This document shows, one piece after another, positions 23,965 through 32,891 of a stretch of 40,329 nucleotides of DNA. The notes under the pieces were generated by a model that saw only the letters and a program-made list of their open reading frames with translations, was not told the DNA's origin and ran no database searches. This DNA comes from Hyphomicrobium sp. (lineage in GTDB: Bacteria; Pseudomonadota; Alphaproteobacteria; Rhizobiales; Hyphomicrobiaceae). Within the stretch, counting starts at the first letter, position 1. The number at the start of each line of letters is the position of its first letter. The stretch is from contig JANXVY010000024.1 in NCBI GenBank assembly GCA_025351425.1, positions 1-40,329 of the forward strand, read 5' to 3'. The position numbers and the translations under genes are program-made.

Positions 23965-24134
23965 ATCGGGAGGAGGTGTTGTTTCCGTTGGCGGGAACTG
24001 TGCAAGAGCGTGTATCTCATGAGGATGGACATACCGCCAGCAACGCCCAGCGCCATTTGTGACTTTTGGTGGCAGTGGTTTTCTCGCCTGCTTCGGCTAT
24101 GTTTGCAGAGACCGAAGTGAGATTGGACGTTTCC

Positions 24135-26306
24135 ATGAGCCTGATCCCTGATTTTACAAAGATTTCGCTCGATGCGGGCGCGACAGGCGCGGCGAAGGGT
24201 GTGCCGCCTGCCACGCCCATTTGGGAGACGCCGGAGGGGATTGCGGTCAAGCCCGTGTACACGGCGGCCGATACGAAGGGGCTGGATTTTCTCGATACGA
24301 TGCCGGGCATCGCGCCCTTCCTGCGCGGGCCATATCCGGCGATGTATGCGCTGCAGCCGTGGACGATCCGGCAGTATGCGGGGTTTTCGACGGCGGAAGA
24401 TAGTAACGCGTTCTACCGGCGCAATATCGCGGCGGGGCAAAAGGGCTTGTCGGTCGCATTCGATCTGGCGACGCACCGGGGCTATGATTCAGACCATCCG
24501 CGCGTGCGCGGCGATGTCGGGATGGCGGGCGTCGCGATCGACAGCATCTACGACATGCGGACACTGTTTTCAGGCATTTCGCTCGCCGACATGACCGTGT
24601 CCATGACCATGAATGGCGCGGTGCTGCCGGTGCTCGCGTTGTTCATCGTGGCCGGCGAAGAACAGGGCGTGCCGGCGGCCAAACTCGCGGGCACGATCCA
24701 AAACGACATCCTCAAAGAATTCATGGTGCGCAATACGTATATCTATCCGCCCGCGCCCTCGATGCGGATCATTTCGGACATTTTCGGCTATACGGCCGCC
24801 CATATGCCGAAATTCAATTCGATCTCGATTTCCGGCTATCACATGCAGGAAGCGGGCGCGACGGCGGACCTGGAACTGGCCTACACGCTTGCCGACGGGG
24901 TCGAATATGCCCGCGCGGGCGTCGCGTCCGGCATGACGATCGATAGCTTCGCGCCGCGGCTGTCGTTCTTTTGGGCGATCGGCATGAACTTCTTCATGGA
25001 AATCGCCAAGATGCGGGCGGCGCGCCTGTTGTGGGCGCAGCTCATCCAAAAAGAGTTCGCGCCCAAGGACCAGCGGTCGCTCAGCTTACGTACGCATTCG
25101 CAGACGTCGGGCTGGTCGCTGACCGCGCAGGACGTGTTCAACAACGCGACCCGAACGGCGCTCGAAGCGATGGCTGCCACCCAGGGCCATACCCAATCCC
25201 TGCACACCAACGCGCTCGACGAGGCGATCGCGCTGCCGACGGATTTCTCGGCCCGCATCGCGCGCAACACGCAGTTGCTGCTGCAGCAGGAAACCGGCAC
25301 GTGCCGCGTCATCGATCCGTGGGGCGGCAGTTATTTCGTCGAGAAGCTGACGCACGACCTCGCGCTCAAGGCGATGGCGCATATCCGGGAAGTCGAAGAG
25401 TTCGGCGGGATGACCAAAGCGATCGCGGCCGGCATTCCCAAGATGCGCATCGAGGAGGCCGCGGCCCGGACGCAGGCGCGGATCGATGCCGCCAGGCAGA
25501 CGATCGTCGGCGTCAACAAGTTCCAGGTTTCGAGCGACGCCAAGATCGACGTGCTGAAGGTCGACAACAGACGCGTGCGCGAGCAGCAGATCGCTAAACT
25601 CCAGCGGCTGCGCGGCGAACGCAACGAGCCCGAGGTGAAGGCTGCGCTTGCCGCCCTCACGGAAGGCGCGCGCGGGAACGGCAATCTGCTCGATCTGGCC
25701 GTGAAGGCTGCCCGCGCCAAGGCCAGCGTGGGCGAAATTTCGGATGCCATGGAAGAAGTGTTCGGGCGTCATCGCGCCGAGATCCGCGCCATCTCGGGCG
25801 TTTATAAATCGGAGGCCGGCGGCATGAATACGAACGTCGCGAAGGTGCTGGCGCTGGTCGATACGTTCGAGAAGAACGAGGGACGGCGGCCGCGCATCCT
25901 GATTGCCAAGATGGGCCAGGATGGCCACGACCGCGGGCAGAAGGTGATCGCGACCGCGTTTGCCGATCTCGGCTTCGATGTCGATATCGGGCCGTTGTTT
26001 GCAACCCCCGATGAGGCGGCCCGGCAGGCGGTCGAGAACGACGTCCACATCATCGGCGTGTCGTCGCTGGCGGCCGGTCACCTGACGCTGGTGCCGGAAT
26101 TGCGCGAGGCACTCGCTGCCGAAGGGCGCGAGGATATCATGATCGTCGTCGGCGGGGTCATTCCGCCGGGCGATTACGATGCGCTGTTTGCGTCCGGTGC
26201 CAAGGCCGTGTTCGGGCCGGGGACCAATATTCCGGAGGCCGCGATCGATCTCATCGCCAAGCTCAATGCTGCGCTCGGACATGCGGGGCAAGTGGCGGCA
26301 GAGTAA
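24135..26306 (+). CDS. scpA: Methylmalonyl-CoA mutase (single-chain)
   Basis: An adenosylcobalamin enzyme interconverting methylmalonyl-CoA and succinyl-CoA, the last step of propionyl-CoA assimilation and of the ethylmalonyl-CoA pathway. The 723-residue chain is full length: a TIM-barrel substrate domain with [17 protein letters not shown] and [20 protein letters not shown], then a C-terminal B12 domain with the base-off motif DGHDRG, cobalt ligand His598, and [10 protein letters not shown]. The start MSLIPDFTK at 24135 is chosen because this is the family N-terminus. The chaperone GTPase meaB lies 3.5 kb downstream on the same strand, separated by three opposing genes, an unusual gap for this pair. 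A palindromic element follows the stop. Confidence 0.98.
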   Translation: MSLIPDFTKISLDAGATGAAKGVPPATPIWETPEGIAVKPVYTAADTKGLDFLDTMPGIAPFLRGPYPAMYALQPWTIRQYAGFSTAEDSNAFYRRNIAAGQKGLSVAFDLATHRGYDSDHPRVRGDVGMAGVAIDSIYDMRTLFSGISLADMTVSMTMNGAVLPVLALFIVAGEEQGVPAAKLAGTIQNDILKEFMVRNTYIYPPAPSMRIISDIFGYTAAHMPKFNSISISGYHMQEAGATADLELAYTLADGVEYARAGVASGMTIDSFAPRLSFFWAIGMNFFMEIAKMRAARLLWAQLIQKEFAPKDQRSLSLRTHSQTSGWSLTAQDVFNNATRTALEAMAATQGHTQSLHTNALDEAIALPTDFSARIARNTQLLLQQETGTCRVIDPWGGSYFVEKLTHDLALKAMAHIREVEEFGGMTKAIAAGIPKMRIEEAAARTQARIDAARQTIVGVNKFQVSSDAKIDVLKVDNRRVREQQIAKLQRLRGERNEPEVKAALAALTEGARGNGNLLDLAVKAARAKASVGEISDAMEEVFGRHRAEIRAISGVYKSEAGGMNTNVAKVLALVDTFEKNEGRRPRILIAKMGQDGHDRGQKVIATAFADLGFDVDIGPLFATPDEAARQAVENDVHIIGVSSLAAGHLTLVPELREALAAEGREDIMIVVGGVIPPGDYDALFASGAKAVFGPGTNIPEAAIDLIAKLNAALGHAGQVAAE

Positions 26307-26346
26307 GGCAAGCGAAGGCCAGGGCGCGCGGCCCGTCCCTGCGCTG

Positions 26347-26407
26347 CAGGGCTACGCCCTGACGACCCGCAACCCTTTGAAAGGGGTCCAGGGGACAAGT
26401 CCCCTGG
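26347..26407. repeat. Composite palindromic element / bidirectional terminator candidate
   Basis: Three hairpins in a row: CAGGGC/GCCCTG (26347-26352 with 26356-26361), an ACCCTTT-GAAAGGGGT hairpin (26372-26387), and CCAGGGGA/TCCCCTGG (26388-26395 with 26400-26407). The last two modules, with GGGGTCC, also appear at 5955-5974 in the other orientation. It lies between the convergent mutase gene and the gene at 26426, where it can stop both transcripts. Confidence 0.65.
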
Positions 26408-26425
26408 TCTTCATTTGATCCAAGT

Positions 26426-27343
26426 TTAGTTGCTTTGGACCTGGGTGTCCGTCGCGCGTTCGCGGTTGATGCGGGCCATCCAGTCGTCGCGCAGGGCCTT
26501 GCTCGTTTTGGGACGGGCTTGGGCCGTGGGGGTGACCGAGGTCATCCAGGCGCCGGACTGGTCGGCCAACAGCTTGGATGCGCCATGAACCGGGAGTGCG
26601 CCGGTGACCGGATAACCGCAGCCGCCCTTGCATTCGATGGCGTTGGTGACGAGCTCAGTGGCGGGCAGCGTCGCCGTCACGGCCGAGCGCACCAGCGTCT
26701 TGGGCTTCTGCATGATGACGTGGGCACGCTCATCGCCGCAGCCGGCTTCGCAGACCGTGACCGCGTCGTCAGGAGAGGCCTTCTGCAACGGATGAAGAGC
26801 TGTGCCGCGCCGCTCTTCGGCGGCCAGAAGTTCCTTGGCCCGATCATCCTCGAGCCGCACGGCGTCGGGCACTTTTTCGACCGCGGGGGGCTGCTCCATC
26901 ACGGGGGTGACGGCAGGAGTTGCGAGCGGGGCTGCGGGCGGGCTGGGTAGGTTCTGCGCGGTGACTGCGGGGGCGGGAGCCATCGGCTTTGTCTCGCCCG
27001 TCTGGACTTGTGACTGCGGGACGACTTGTGACTGCGGGGGGGCGTTGAGGATGGACGCGGGCGCCGGCATCACCGGAGCAGCTTCGGCGTTGGTTCGCGC
27101 GGCTTTAAGGGGCATTCGTTCCGAAGGACCGGATGGGGCAGGGGGGCTCACCGCATCAGCCTCGCCGCCAGTTTTTTCGCGGGGCATTTCACCGGCCATT
27201 TCACGCGGCATTTCACGCGGCTGGGGCACTTCCTGGCTCCCTTTCACGAAGGCCGGATTTGTCGACTGCGGACCGTAGATCAACACCAGATTGAGGCCAA
27301 CCAGCAGCATCAAGCCTACGCCGGCTTTCATGATAGGAGTCAT
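26426..27343 (-). CDS. Membrane-anchored Pro/Ala-rich protein with paired CxxxCG motifs
   Basis: A 305-residue protein of unknown function. An N-terminal membrane anchor or uncleaved signal (residues 5-23) is followed by a Glu/Met/Pro repeat (EMPREMAGEMPREK, 44-57) and about 130 residues of Pro/Ala-rich low complexity, typical of a cell-wall-spanning linker. The conserved-looking end holds VCEAGCGD (Cys198, Cys202) and ECKGGCGY (Cys238, Cys242): two CxxxCG pairs 40 residues apart that could bind metal or form disulfides. I chose the ATG at 27343, with GGGTGA upstream. The gene is last of three on this strand between the mutase and meaB, 105 nt after its neighbour. Confidence 0.7.
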   Translation of the reverse strand: MTPIMKAGVGLMLLVGLNLVLIYGPQSTNPAFVKGSQEVPQPREMPREMAGEMPREKTGGEADAVSPPAPSGPSERMPLKAARTNAEAAPVMPAPASILNAPPQSQVVPQSQVQTGETKPMAPAPAVTAQNLPSPPAAPLATPAVTPVMEQPPAVEKVPDAVRLEDDRAKELLAAEERRGTALHPLQKASPDDAVTVCEAGCGDERAHVIMQKPKTLVRSAVTATLPATELVTNAIECKGGCGYPVTGALPVHGASKLLADQSGAWMTSVTPTAQARPKTSKALRDDWMARINRERATDTQVQSN

Positions 27344-27448
27344 ATCTTCACCCAATGCAACCCTTTGGAAACCATCCAGGCAGTATGCCGGGAACGTCTG
27401 AACAAATTCGTAAGCAGCGGTCCAGTGGGACGGGGTACGCGGGCCCGT

Positions 27449-27928
27449 TCAACGCTCGTGGTGGTAGACGGCGGGGCTGCCCGCGGGGGCGTTGATCACG
27501 CGGACGTTGCGGAAATCAGTGCCGGCTGCGGCCAGCGGCGGGGCAAGCGGGGCAGCCCGCGCTTTGGGCGTGCGCGCACTGACCGTCGCCGTGGTTGTGC
27601 CCTTCAAACCGGCGTCGCGCTGGAGGCTTTGCGGTTTGGACTTAGGCGCGGGGGCAAGCGGGGCGCGAGGGCGAGCGGGCGCTTCCTCGATCACAACGGG
27701 TGCTGGTTGGGGCCGTTCGGTGCGGAGCGGGTTTTGCGCATAGTAGCCGGCGATGCAGGGATCGGTTTGCTTGAGTTTTTCCAGCGTTTCCGAGTTGGCA
27801 TAGACGAGGCGTCCGCCATCGCAAACGTACGCGTCGTCGGCGCGGGCCGGATCAACCGGCAGGGCCGCCATGAACCCCAGAGCAAATGCGAGCATGGGAA
27901 CAGACGCGCGCCGTAAACCGTCCAGCAT
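27449..27928 (-). CDS. Exported Pro/Ala-rich protein with a two-cysteine N-terminal domain
   Basis: A 159-residue protein with a signal peptide cleaved near ARA (residue 30). The mature N-terminus, YVCDGGRLVYANSETLEKLK followed by TDPCIAGYYA, has Cys36 and Cys58, which could form a disulfide in a small folded domain. The rest is Pro/Ala/Lys-rich linker ending in DFRNVRVINAPAGSPAVYHH. GGAGGA lies 7 nt before the ATG at 27928, which decides the start. I recognise no family. It lies 75 nt after the alpha/beta-hydrolase-like gene and 105 nt before the CxxxCG gene; the three may form one transcript and may act together in the envelope. Confidence 0.7.
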   Translation of the reverse strand: MLDGLRRASVPMLAFALGFMAALPVDPARADDAYVCDGGRLVYANSETLEKLKQTDPCIAGYYAQNPLRTERPQPAPVVIEEAPARPRAPLAPAPKSKPQSLQRDAGLKGTTTATVSARTPKARAAPLAPPLAAAGTDFRNVRVINAPAGSPAVYHHER

Positions 27929-28003
27929 TGCAAGATCCTCCAACCCCAAGTGTCAGAATACGGCACAAGGGTTGAGCGATCGTTTACGGATCAGAGGATT
28001 GCC

Positions 28004-29554
28004 TCAGCGCGCGTAGGTTTTGCTGGGCGAATAGCGCAGGTAAGGGCCTTTGGGCGTGGCGACGCTTTCGAGACCGGCCGGCATGCTATACCGGGCATCG
28101 CTGCCTAGGAGCCGGCCGCCGATGTCTGCGATCAGGGCGCCGGGACGGACGCTGCCTGGATGATTGAGGGCGACGGTATCGGTTCCAGTCACACTCACGT
28201 CGACCGTTTCGACGCCGGGTATGACCATCGGACCGCCCTCCAGGACGTCGCCTGCACGCGGCACCCCGCCCGTATAGCGCCGCGAAATGTTCAGCCCGCG
28301 ATCGCTGGAGGCGACATAAAGCGTGGTGCGACGCGCGATATCGGCTACGGCCGCGACTTTGGCTTTGAAGGCCGAGCGATCCATGTCAGGGGCGGCGAGG
28401 ATCAATTCGCGCACCGTGACGCCGGCTGGAATTTCGTCCTTGAGGGCCGCCAGCGTATCCAAGGTGACGGCCGTGCCGAGCCCATGCGTCATGATGATGA
28501 TCGATTTGGCGCCGGTCTGCGCCAGCACGATGCGCAGGAAGTCTGCGAGATAGGGCGCAGAAAGCCCCGCGCTTTCACGATCGTAGGCATACTCGGCAAT
28601 GCGGCCGGTGGACGGCCAGCTATAGACGAAGGCTGCGCCGTCGAAGTTCAGGTCGGAGGCGATCTGGGAGGTGCGGACCAGGGCCGACTCGAAGCTCGTA
28701 TCGAAGCCCGGTACGAACACCAGGGCGTGGTCGGGGAAATGCCGGGCGCGCGCGAGGCGCGGCACGACAGCCTCCAGCAGGGCATCGCGCGATAACGACG
28801 CGATCTCACTGACGGTGAAGCGGGCGGCGGTGGGACCGGTTGCGCCAGGCTTGGGGAGCGTCACAATCGCTTTTCCCAGTTCCAGCCGGACGGCACGGGC
28901 CGCCGTATAGTCGGGCTTGGCGGCGCCTGGGTCGCTCGCGCGGTCGGTGCCGAAATAGACTGGAACCGTGCCCGCATCCGGGCCGAGGCGGGGAACGAGA
29001 CGGGCGAGGCTCTGCGCCACTTTCTTCATGGCGGCGCTGGCGTTGGCGGCCGGGGCAACCGGGGGTGCCGGGGCGGTTGCGACTGGAACGGGCGATGGTG
29101 CCGGCTCGATTGCGGCAACTGCGGCAGAAGCAGGCTCAGGCGGGCTCGAAGGCTGAGCTGACCGGGCCGGCTCGGGAGGCTGCGCGCTCGCCACCGGCAG
29201 ATTGGGGACCGGCGCGGGCTGGGCAACCGTTTGCGCGGCCTCCACGGTGCGATGTGCGGTTTCAAATCCGACGAATTCGCGCACATTACGGACGGTATCG
29301 GTGTGGTTGGCCACGAAAATCGCGACGGGGGCGAGCAGCACCAGCGTCAGCAATCCGCGCATTGCCGTGCGAGCGGCGCCCGGCAGCGCGGCCACATTGC
29401 GCCAGGCGAAGACCAGAAGCAGAAAGGCAACCGCAGCAATCGCGATATGGGCCTTATCGTCCGGCAGTCCCAGGACGGGAACGTCGAACGACAGCGCCAC
29501 GAAGAACTCGTGCCACGACTCCAGGATCCAGGGCGCAATCATTGAACTAAGCAT
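28004..29554 (-). CDS. DUF900-type alpha/beta hydrolase fold protein lacking its nucleophile serine
   Basis: A 516-residue inner-membrane protein: two membrane spans (about 36-51 and 66-83), a Pro/Ala-rich linker (about 108-175), and a periplasmic or cytoplasmic alpha/beta hydrolase domain resembling DUF900 (PF05990). Family landmarks are VPVYFGTDRA, FVPGFDTSFESAL, FVYSWPSTG with YDRESA, and ILAAPDMD. In the family the nucleophile elbow reads HSMG; here it is THGLG, with Gly358 (codon GGG at 28483-28481) in place of Ser. The usual VHGYN motif is also changed, to VPGFD. The active site therefore looks lost, suggesting a binding or structural role. First gene of a probable three-gene unit, divergent from meaB. 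Confidence 0.85.
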   Translation of the reverse strand: MLSSMIAPWILESWHEFFVALSFDVPVLGLPDDKAHIAIAAVAFLLLVFAWRNVAALPGAARTAMRGLLTLVLLAPVAIFVANHTDTVRNVREFVGFETAHRTVEAAQTVAQPAPVPNLPVASAQPPEPARSAQPSSPPEPASAAVAAIEPAPSPVPVATAPAPPVAPAANASAAMKKVAQSLARLVPRLGPDAGTVPVYFGTDRASDPGAAKPDYTAARAVRLELGKAIVTLPKPGATGPTAARFTVSEIASLSRDALLEAVVPRLARARHFPDHALVFVPGFDTSFESALVRTSQIASDLNFDGAAFVYSWPSTGRIAEYAYDRESAGLSAPYLADFLRIVLAQTGAKSIIIMTHGLGTAVTLDTLAALKDEIPAGVTVRELILAAPDMDRSAFKAKVAAVADIARRTTLYVASSDRGLNISRRYTGGVPRAGDVLEGGPMVIPGVETVDVSVTGTDTVALNHPGSVRPGALIADIGGRLLGSDARYSMPAGLESVATPKGPYLRYSPSKTYAR

Positions 29555-29801
29555 TGGGGCTCAGCATGGGGGCTAGACATGTGGGTTGGGGCACCGGAAT
29601 TTCATGGTCGAATCAGCTTGCAGTGTCATGGGCCAACATAGGTGAGGCACACCAATCGGGGCAACCGTCACACGCTGTCATGATAAAGGCAGGGTCATGG
29701 TCGGGGTGGGGCTGAACTCCAGACCCCGAGCGACCGGCCGCCGCTGGCGCGGGCTGACCGGTATGATAGTGGTACGAGGTTGATTTCAGCCAGGATCCGC
29801 C

Positions 29802-30809
29802 ATGCTGCCAGCCGCCAACCGCACCGCGCCCTCGCTCGCCGATTATGTTTCGGGCGTCAGGGATGGCAATCGCGCGCTTCTGGCACGCGCCATTACGCTC
29901 GTGGAAAGCACGAAGGCTGCCGATCTGGCGCTGGCGCAACAGGTGCTGCAAGCGTTGTTGCCGTTGCAGGCCGCACGCCCGCCGGCGCTGCGCATCGGCA
30001 TCACCGGCGTGCCGGGCGTGGGCAAATCGACCACCATCGACCAACTCGGCATCAACCTCATCGACGCGGGGCACAAGGTTGCGGTGCTCGCCGTCGATCC
30101 GACATCGAAGAGGACGGGCGGATCGATCCTGGGCGACAAGACGCGGATGACCCGGCTGTCGCAATCGTCACAAGCGTTCATCCGGCCGTCGCCGACGTCG
30201 GGCACGCTCGGCGGCGTCACGCGCAAGACGCGCGAAACCCTGGCGCTGGTGGAGGCGGCTGGATTCGACTTGGTCATCGTGGAGACGGTCGGGGTCGGGC
30301 AGTCGGAAGTCGCGGTCGCCGACATGGTCGACTTCTTTCTGGTGCTGCTGCTCGCGGGCGGGGGCGACGACCTGCAAGGGATCAAGAAGGGCATCATCGA
30401 AATCGCGGACATGATCGCGATCAACAAAGCCGACGGCGACAACAAGATGCGGGCGGAGCGGGCAGCGCAGGACTATCGCAACGCGCTGCATATCCTGACG
30501 CCGCGCGATGCGGTGTGGCAGCCGCCCGTTCTGACTATGTCGGGGCTCGAGAATTCGGGGCTGGACAAGCTTTGGGGCCACATCAAGGATCACCGGACGA
30601 AGATGGCGGAGGCGGGCGAATTTACGGCGCGACGGCAGCGGCAGGCGGTGACGTGGATGCGCGACATGCTGGAGGACCGGCTGATGGGGGCGCTGCGCGC
30701 AAACCCGCGGGTCGCTAGTGAGTTGCCCGGGCTAGAAGCGGACGTGCGCTCCGGCAAGATGCTGCCGACGCTGGCGGTCGACCGGGTCATGGCGCTGATG
30801 GGGCTGTGA
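29802..30809 (+). CDS. meaB: Methylmalonyl-CoA mutase-associated GTPase MeaB
   Basis: A G3E-type GTPase that loads and protects adenosylcobalamin in methylmalonyl-CoA mutase. The 335-residue protein has the P-loop GVPGVGKST (residues 69-77), VDPTSKRTGGSILGDKTRM, the switch-region ETVGVGQSEV, and the base-specificity NKAD. Its C-terminal helical dimerisation arm is present. The ATG at 29802 follows AGGAT. It serves the mutase encoded at 24135-26306 on the same strand; the intervening 3.5 kb is occupied by three opposite-strand genes, so meaB needs its own promoter, in 29555-29801. The pyroglutamyl-peptidase gene begins 43 nt after it and may be co-transcribed. Confidence 0.97.
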   Translation: MLPAANRTAPSLADYVSGVRDGNRALLARAITLVESTKAADLALAQQVLQALLPLQAARPPALRIGITGVPGVGKSTTIDQLGINLIDAGHKVAVLAVDPTSKRTGGSILGDKTRMTRLSQSSQAFIRPSPTSGTLGGVTRKTRETLALVEAAGFDLVIVETVGVGQSEVAVADMVDFFLVLLLAGGGDDLQGIKKGIIEIADMIAINKADGDNKMRAERAAQDYRNALHILTPRDAVWQPPVLTMSGLENSGLDKLWGHIKDHRTKMAEAGEFTARRQRQAVTWMRDMLEDRLMGALRANPRVASELPGLEADVRSGKMLPTLAVDRVMALMGL

Positions 30810-30852
30810 GGCGCCGCCACTCCGATTGCGCAACGAGCCAGGGGCCGGCCGC

Positions 30853-31467
30853 ATGAAACCGACAGTGCTGATCACGGGATTTGGGCCGTTTCCGGGCGTG
30901 GAGGTCAATTTTTCTGGACTGTTCGCTGTGCGGATTGCGGCGGCGGCGCGGCGTCGTTTTCCTGGTGTTGCGATCCATGTGGCGCGGTTGCCGACGGAAT
31001 GGGAGCGGGGCACCGAGCGGGCGGCGCAGGCGATTTTGCGGGTGAAGCCCAGCATCGTGCTGCATTTTGGGGTGTCGACGGCTGCTGCCGGGTTCGTCAT
31101 CGAACGGCAGGCGGTGAATGCGTGCATGGCTCATGCGGACGGGGCGGGGATGTTGCCGCCGTTCGCGCTGATCGAACCTGGGGGTCCCAAGCGGCGGCTG
31201 ACGAGCCTGCCGGTTCACCGGATCGTCACGCGGCTGCAAGCGCGCGGATTGCCGGCAGCCGCGTCCGACGACGCGGGGACGTACCTGTGCAACGCCGTGT
31301 TGTACCGCTCACTTGGTGCCGCGAGCGCGCCGGCGACCATCGCGGGGTTCGTGCATCTGCCGGCGTCGCTGGCGGCGGGGGATGACGGTGCGCTGACGCG
31401 GGCGCAAGCACTGGCGGGAGGACTTGAGATCATTGCCGTCTGCCTGGAGCAAGGCTGCGTGGCGTAG
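30853..31467 (+). CDS. pcp: Pyroglutamyl-peptidase I family protein
   Basis: A C15 cysteine peptidase that removes N-terminal pyroglutamate from peptides. The start MKPTVLITGFGPFPGVEVNF at 30853 is typical. The catalytic triad can be placed as Glu84 (FVIERQAVN), Cys146 (GTYLCNAVLY) and His168 (GFVHLP), close to the positions in characterised bacterial enzymes (Glu81, Cys144, His168), so the enzyme should be active. The 204-residue length is normal. It lies 43 nt after meaB, with no obvious functional link, and before the Tat-exported repeat protein. Substrate range is not readable from sequence. Confidence 0.9.
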   Translation: MKPTVLITGFGPFPGVEVNFSGLFAVRIAAAARRRFPGVAIHVARLPTEWERGTERAAQAILRVKPSIVLHFGVSTAAAGFVIERQAVNACMAHADGAGMLPPFALIEPGGPKRRLTSLPVHRIVTRLQARGLPAAASDDAGTYLCNAVLYRSLGAASAPATIAGFVHLPASLAAGDDGALTRAQALAGGLEIIAVCLEQGCVA

Positions 31468-31520
31468 AACTTGCTGGGCGGCACCAGACGGGCGGCAACT
31501 CGCCTGGAGGATCGCCTGCC

Positions 31521-32834
31521 ATGACTATCAAGCGCCGCGGATTCTTGTTTATGGGGCTAGGGCTCGGAACGGCCGCCCATGCTGCCCGGGCCGCGCCCAA
31601 AATGACGGCTGCTGGGGTTCTTAACGCTGCTGCGGGGGGCGATCAGACGGCCGCTTTGCAGGCTGCCATCGACGAGGCGGCCGCTCGCAAAGCGCCACTG
31701 GACCTGCCGGCTGGAACGTTTCAAACCGGGATGCTGACGTTGCGCGAGGGCTCTGTCATCGTGGGCGCGCGCGGGCTGACGACGCTGCGGTTCACAGGCG
31801 ATGGGCAGTTCCTTCGCGCTACCGGCGCGCGCGGCGTGCAGATTTCAAGCCTGACCCTCGACGGCGGAATGCGGCCCGTGACCGGCGGATTGCTCGCGCT
31901 GGAGGCCTGCGACGGCGTGCTGATCGCGGCGGTCCGGGTCGTCAACAGTTCGCACGACGGCATCACGCTGACCGGTTGCCGGGGACGCGTGAGCGCAAGC
32001 ACGATTTCGCAGGTGGCGAATGCGGGCCTGTTTGCGCTCGATTCGACTTTGACGATCGAGGGCAACACGATTGCCGAATGCGGGAACAACGGCGTGCTGG
32101 TCTGGCGTTCGAGCGCTACCGAGGACGGGTCGCAGGTGGTGGGCAACCGCATCGAACGCATTCGCGCGGATGCGGGTGGGTCGGGGCAGAACGGCAACGG
32201 CGTCAACGTATTTCGCGCAGGCAGCGTCACGGTCAGCTCCAACCGCATCACCGACTGCGCCTATAGCGCGGTGCGCGGCAACGCTGTGTCCGACATCGCG
32301 ATCACGGGCAATCACTGCCAGCGCATCGGGGAGGTCGCGTTGTATGCCGAATTCGGGTTCACGGGTGCGCTGATTGCCAACAATATCGTTGATGGGGCCG
32401 CGTGCGGGGTTTCGGTGACGAACTTCAACGAAGGCGGACGGCTTGCCGTCGTGCAGGGCAATCTCATCCGCAATCTCATCCGGCGCGAACAGGAGCCGCA
32501 GGACAAGCGCGGCGAGGGAATCGCGGTCGAAGCCGATACGCTCGTCAGCGGCAACACGATCGAGAATGCGGCGACGTGCGGCATACTGCTCGGCTGGGGA
32601 CGGCACATGCGCGACGTGTCCGCGACAGGCAATCTGATCCGCGGCTGCCGCGCGGGGATACTCATCTCCTCGGATGCGGGGGCAGGGAGCGCGCTCGTGG
32701 CCCAGAACCTGATCTCGGGAGCCCGCGACGGCGCGATCCGGGCGCACGAGAGGGGCCGTCCGTTCGGGCCGGACCTCGCCAAGGGCGCCGCGACGATGGG
32801 GCGGGTGACGATCAGCGGGAATTCGGCCAATTGA
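31521..32834 (+). CDS. Tat-exported parallel beta-helix repeat protein (TIGR03808-like)
   Basis: A 437-residue exported protein. The signal MTIKRRGFLFMGLGLGTAA has a twin arginine and a long hydrophobic stretch. The body is made of repeated short beta turns, N-rich with glycine (GVNVFRAGSVTVSSNRI, GNAVSDIAITGNHCQRIG, VSGNTIENAATCGILLGWG), forming a right-handed parallel beta-helix as in pectate-lyase-type folds. The layout matches TIGR03808, a family defined by a Tat signal and such repeats; I name it from memory. No catalytic residues are apparent, so it may bind a polysaccharide. It follows the pyroglutamyl-peptidase by 53 nt and converges on the asparaginase. Confidence 0.88.
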   Translation: MTIKRRGFLFMGLGLGTAAHAARAAPKMTAAGVLNAAAGGDQTAALQAAIDEAAARKAPLDLPAGTFQTGMLTLREGSVIVGARGLTTLRFTGDGQFLRATGARGVQISSLTLDGGMRPVTGGLLALEACDGVLIAAVRVVNSSHDGITLTGCRGRVSASTISQVANAGLFALDSTLTIEGNTIAECGNNGVLVWRSSATEDGSQVVGNRIERIRADAGGSGQNGNGVNVFRAGSVTVSSNRITDCAYSAVRGNAVSDIAITGNHCQRIGEVALYAEFGFTGALIANNIVDGAACGVSVTNFNEGGRLAVVQGNLIRNLIRREQEPQDKRGEGIAVEADTLVSGNTIENAATCGILLGWGRHMRDVSATGNLIRGCRAGILISSDAGAGSALVAQNLISGARDGAIRAHERGRPFGPDLAKGAATMGRVTISGNSAN

Positions 32835-32891
32835 AGGGCCGTGAAGGCGAGGCGGCGCGCGCCCTGGACGCCATGACTTTTGCTTCAGACT

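Noticed and set aside
24000-24134. Cobalamin riboswitch upstream of the mutase or receptor
   Set aside because: I looked for a B12-box-like stretch and adjoining stems at 23965-24134 and 36812-37028 and found none I could support by eye.
25086-26291. 401-codon minus-strand open frame opposite the mutase
   Set aside because: Antisense shadow; the composition is not protein-like.
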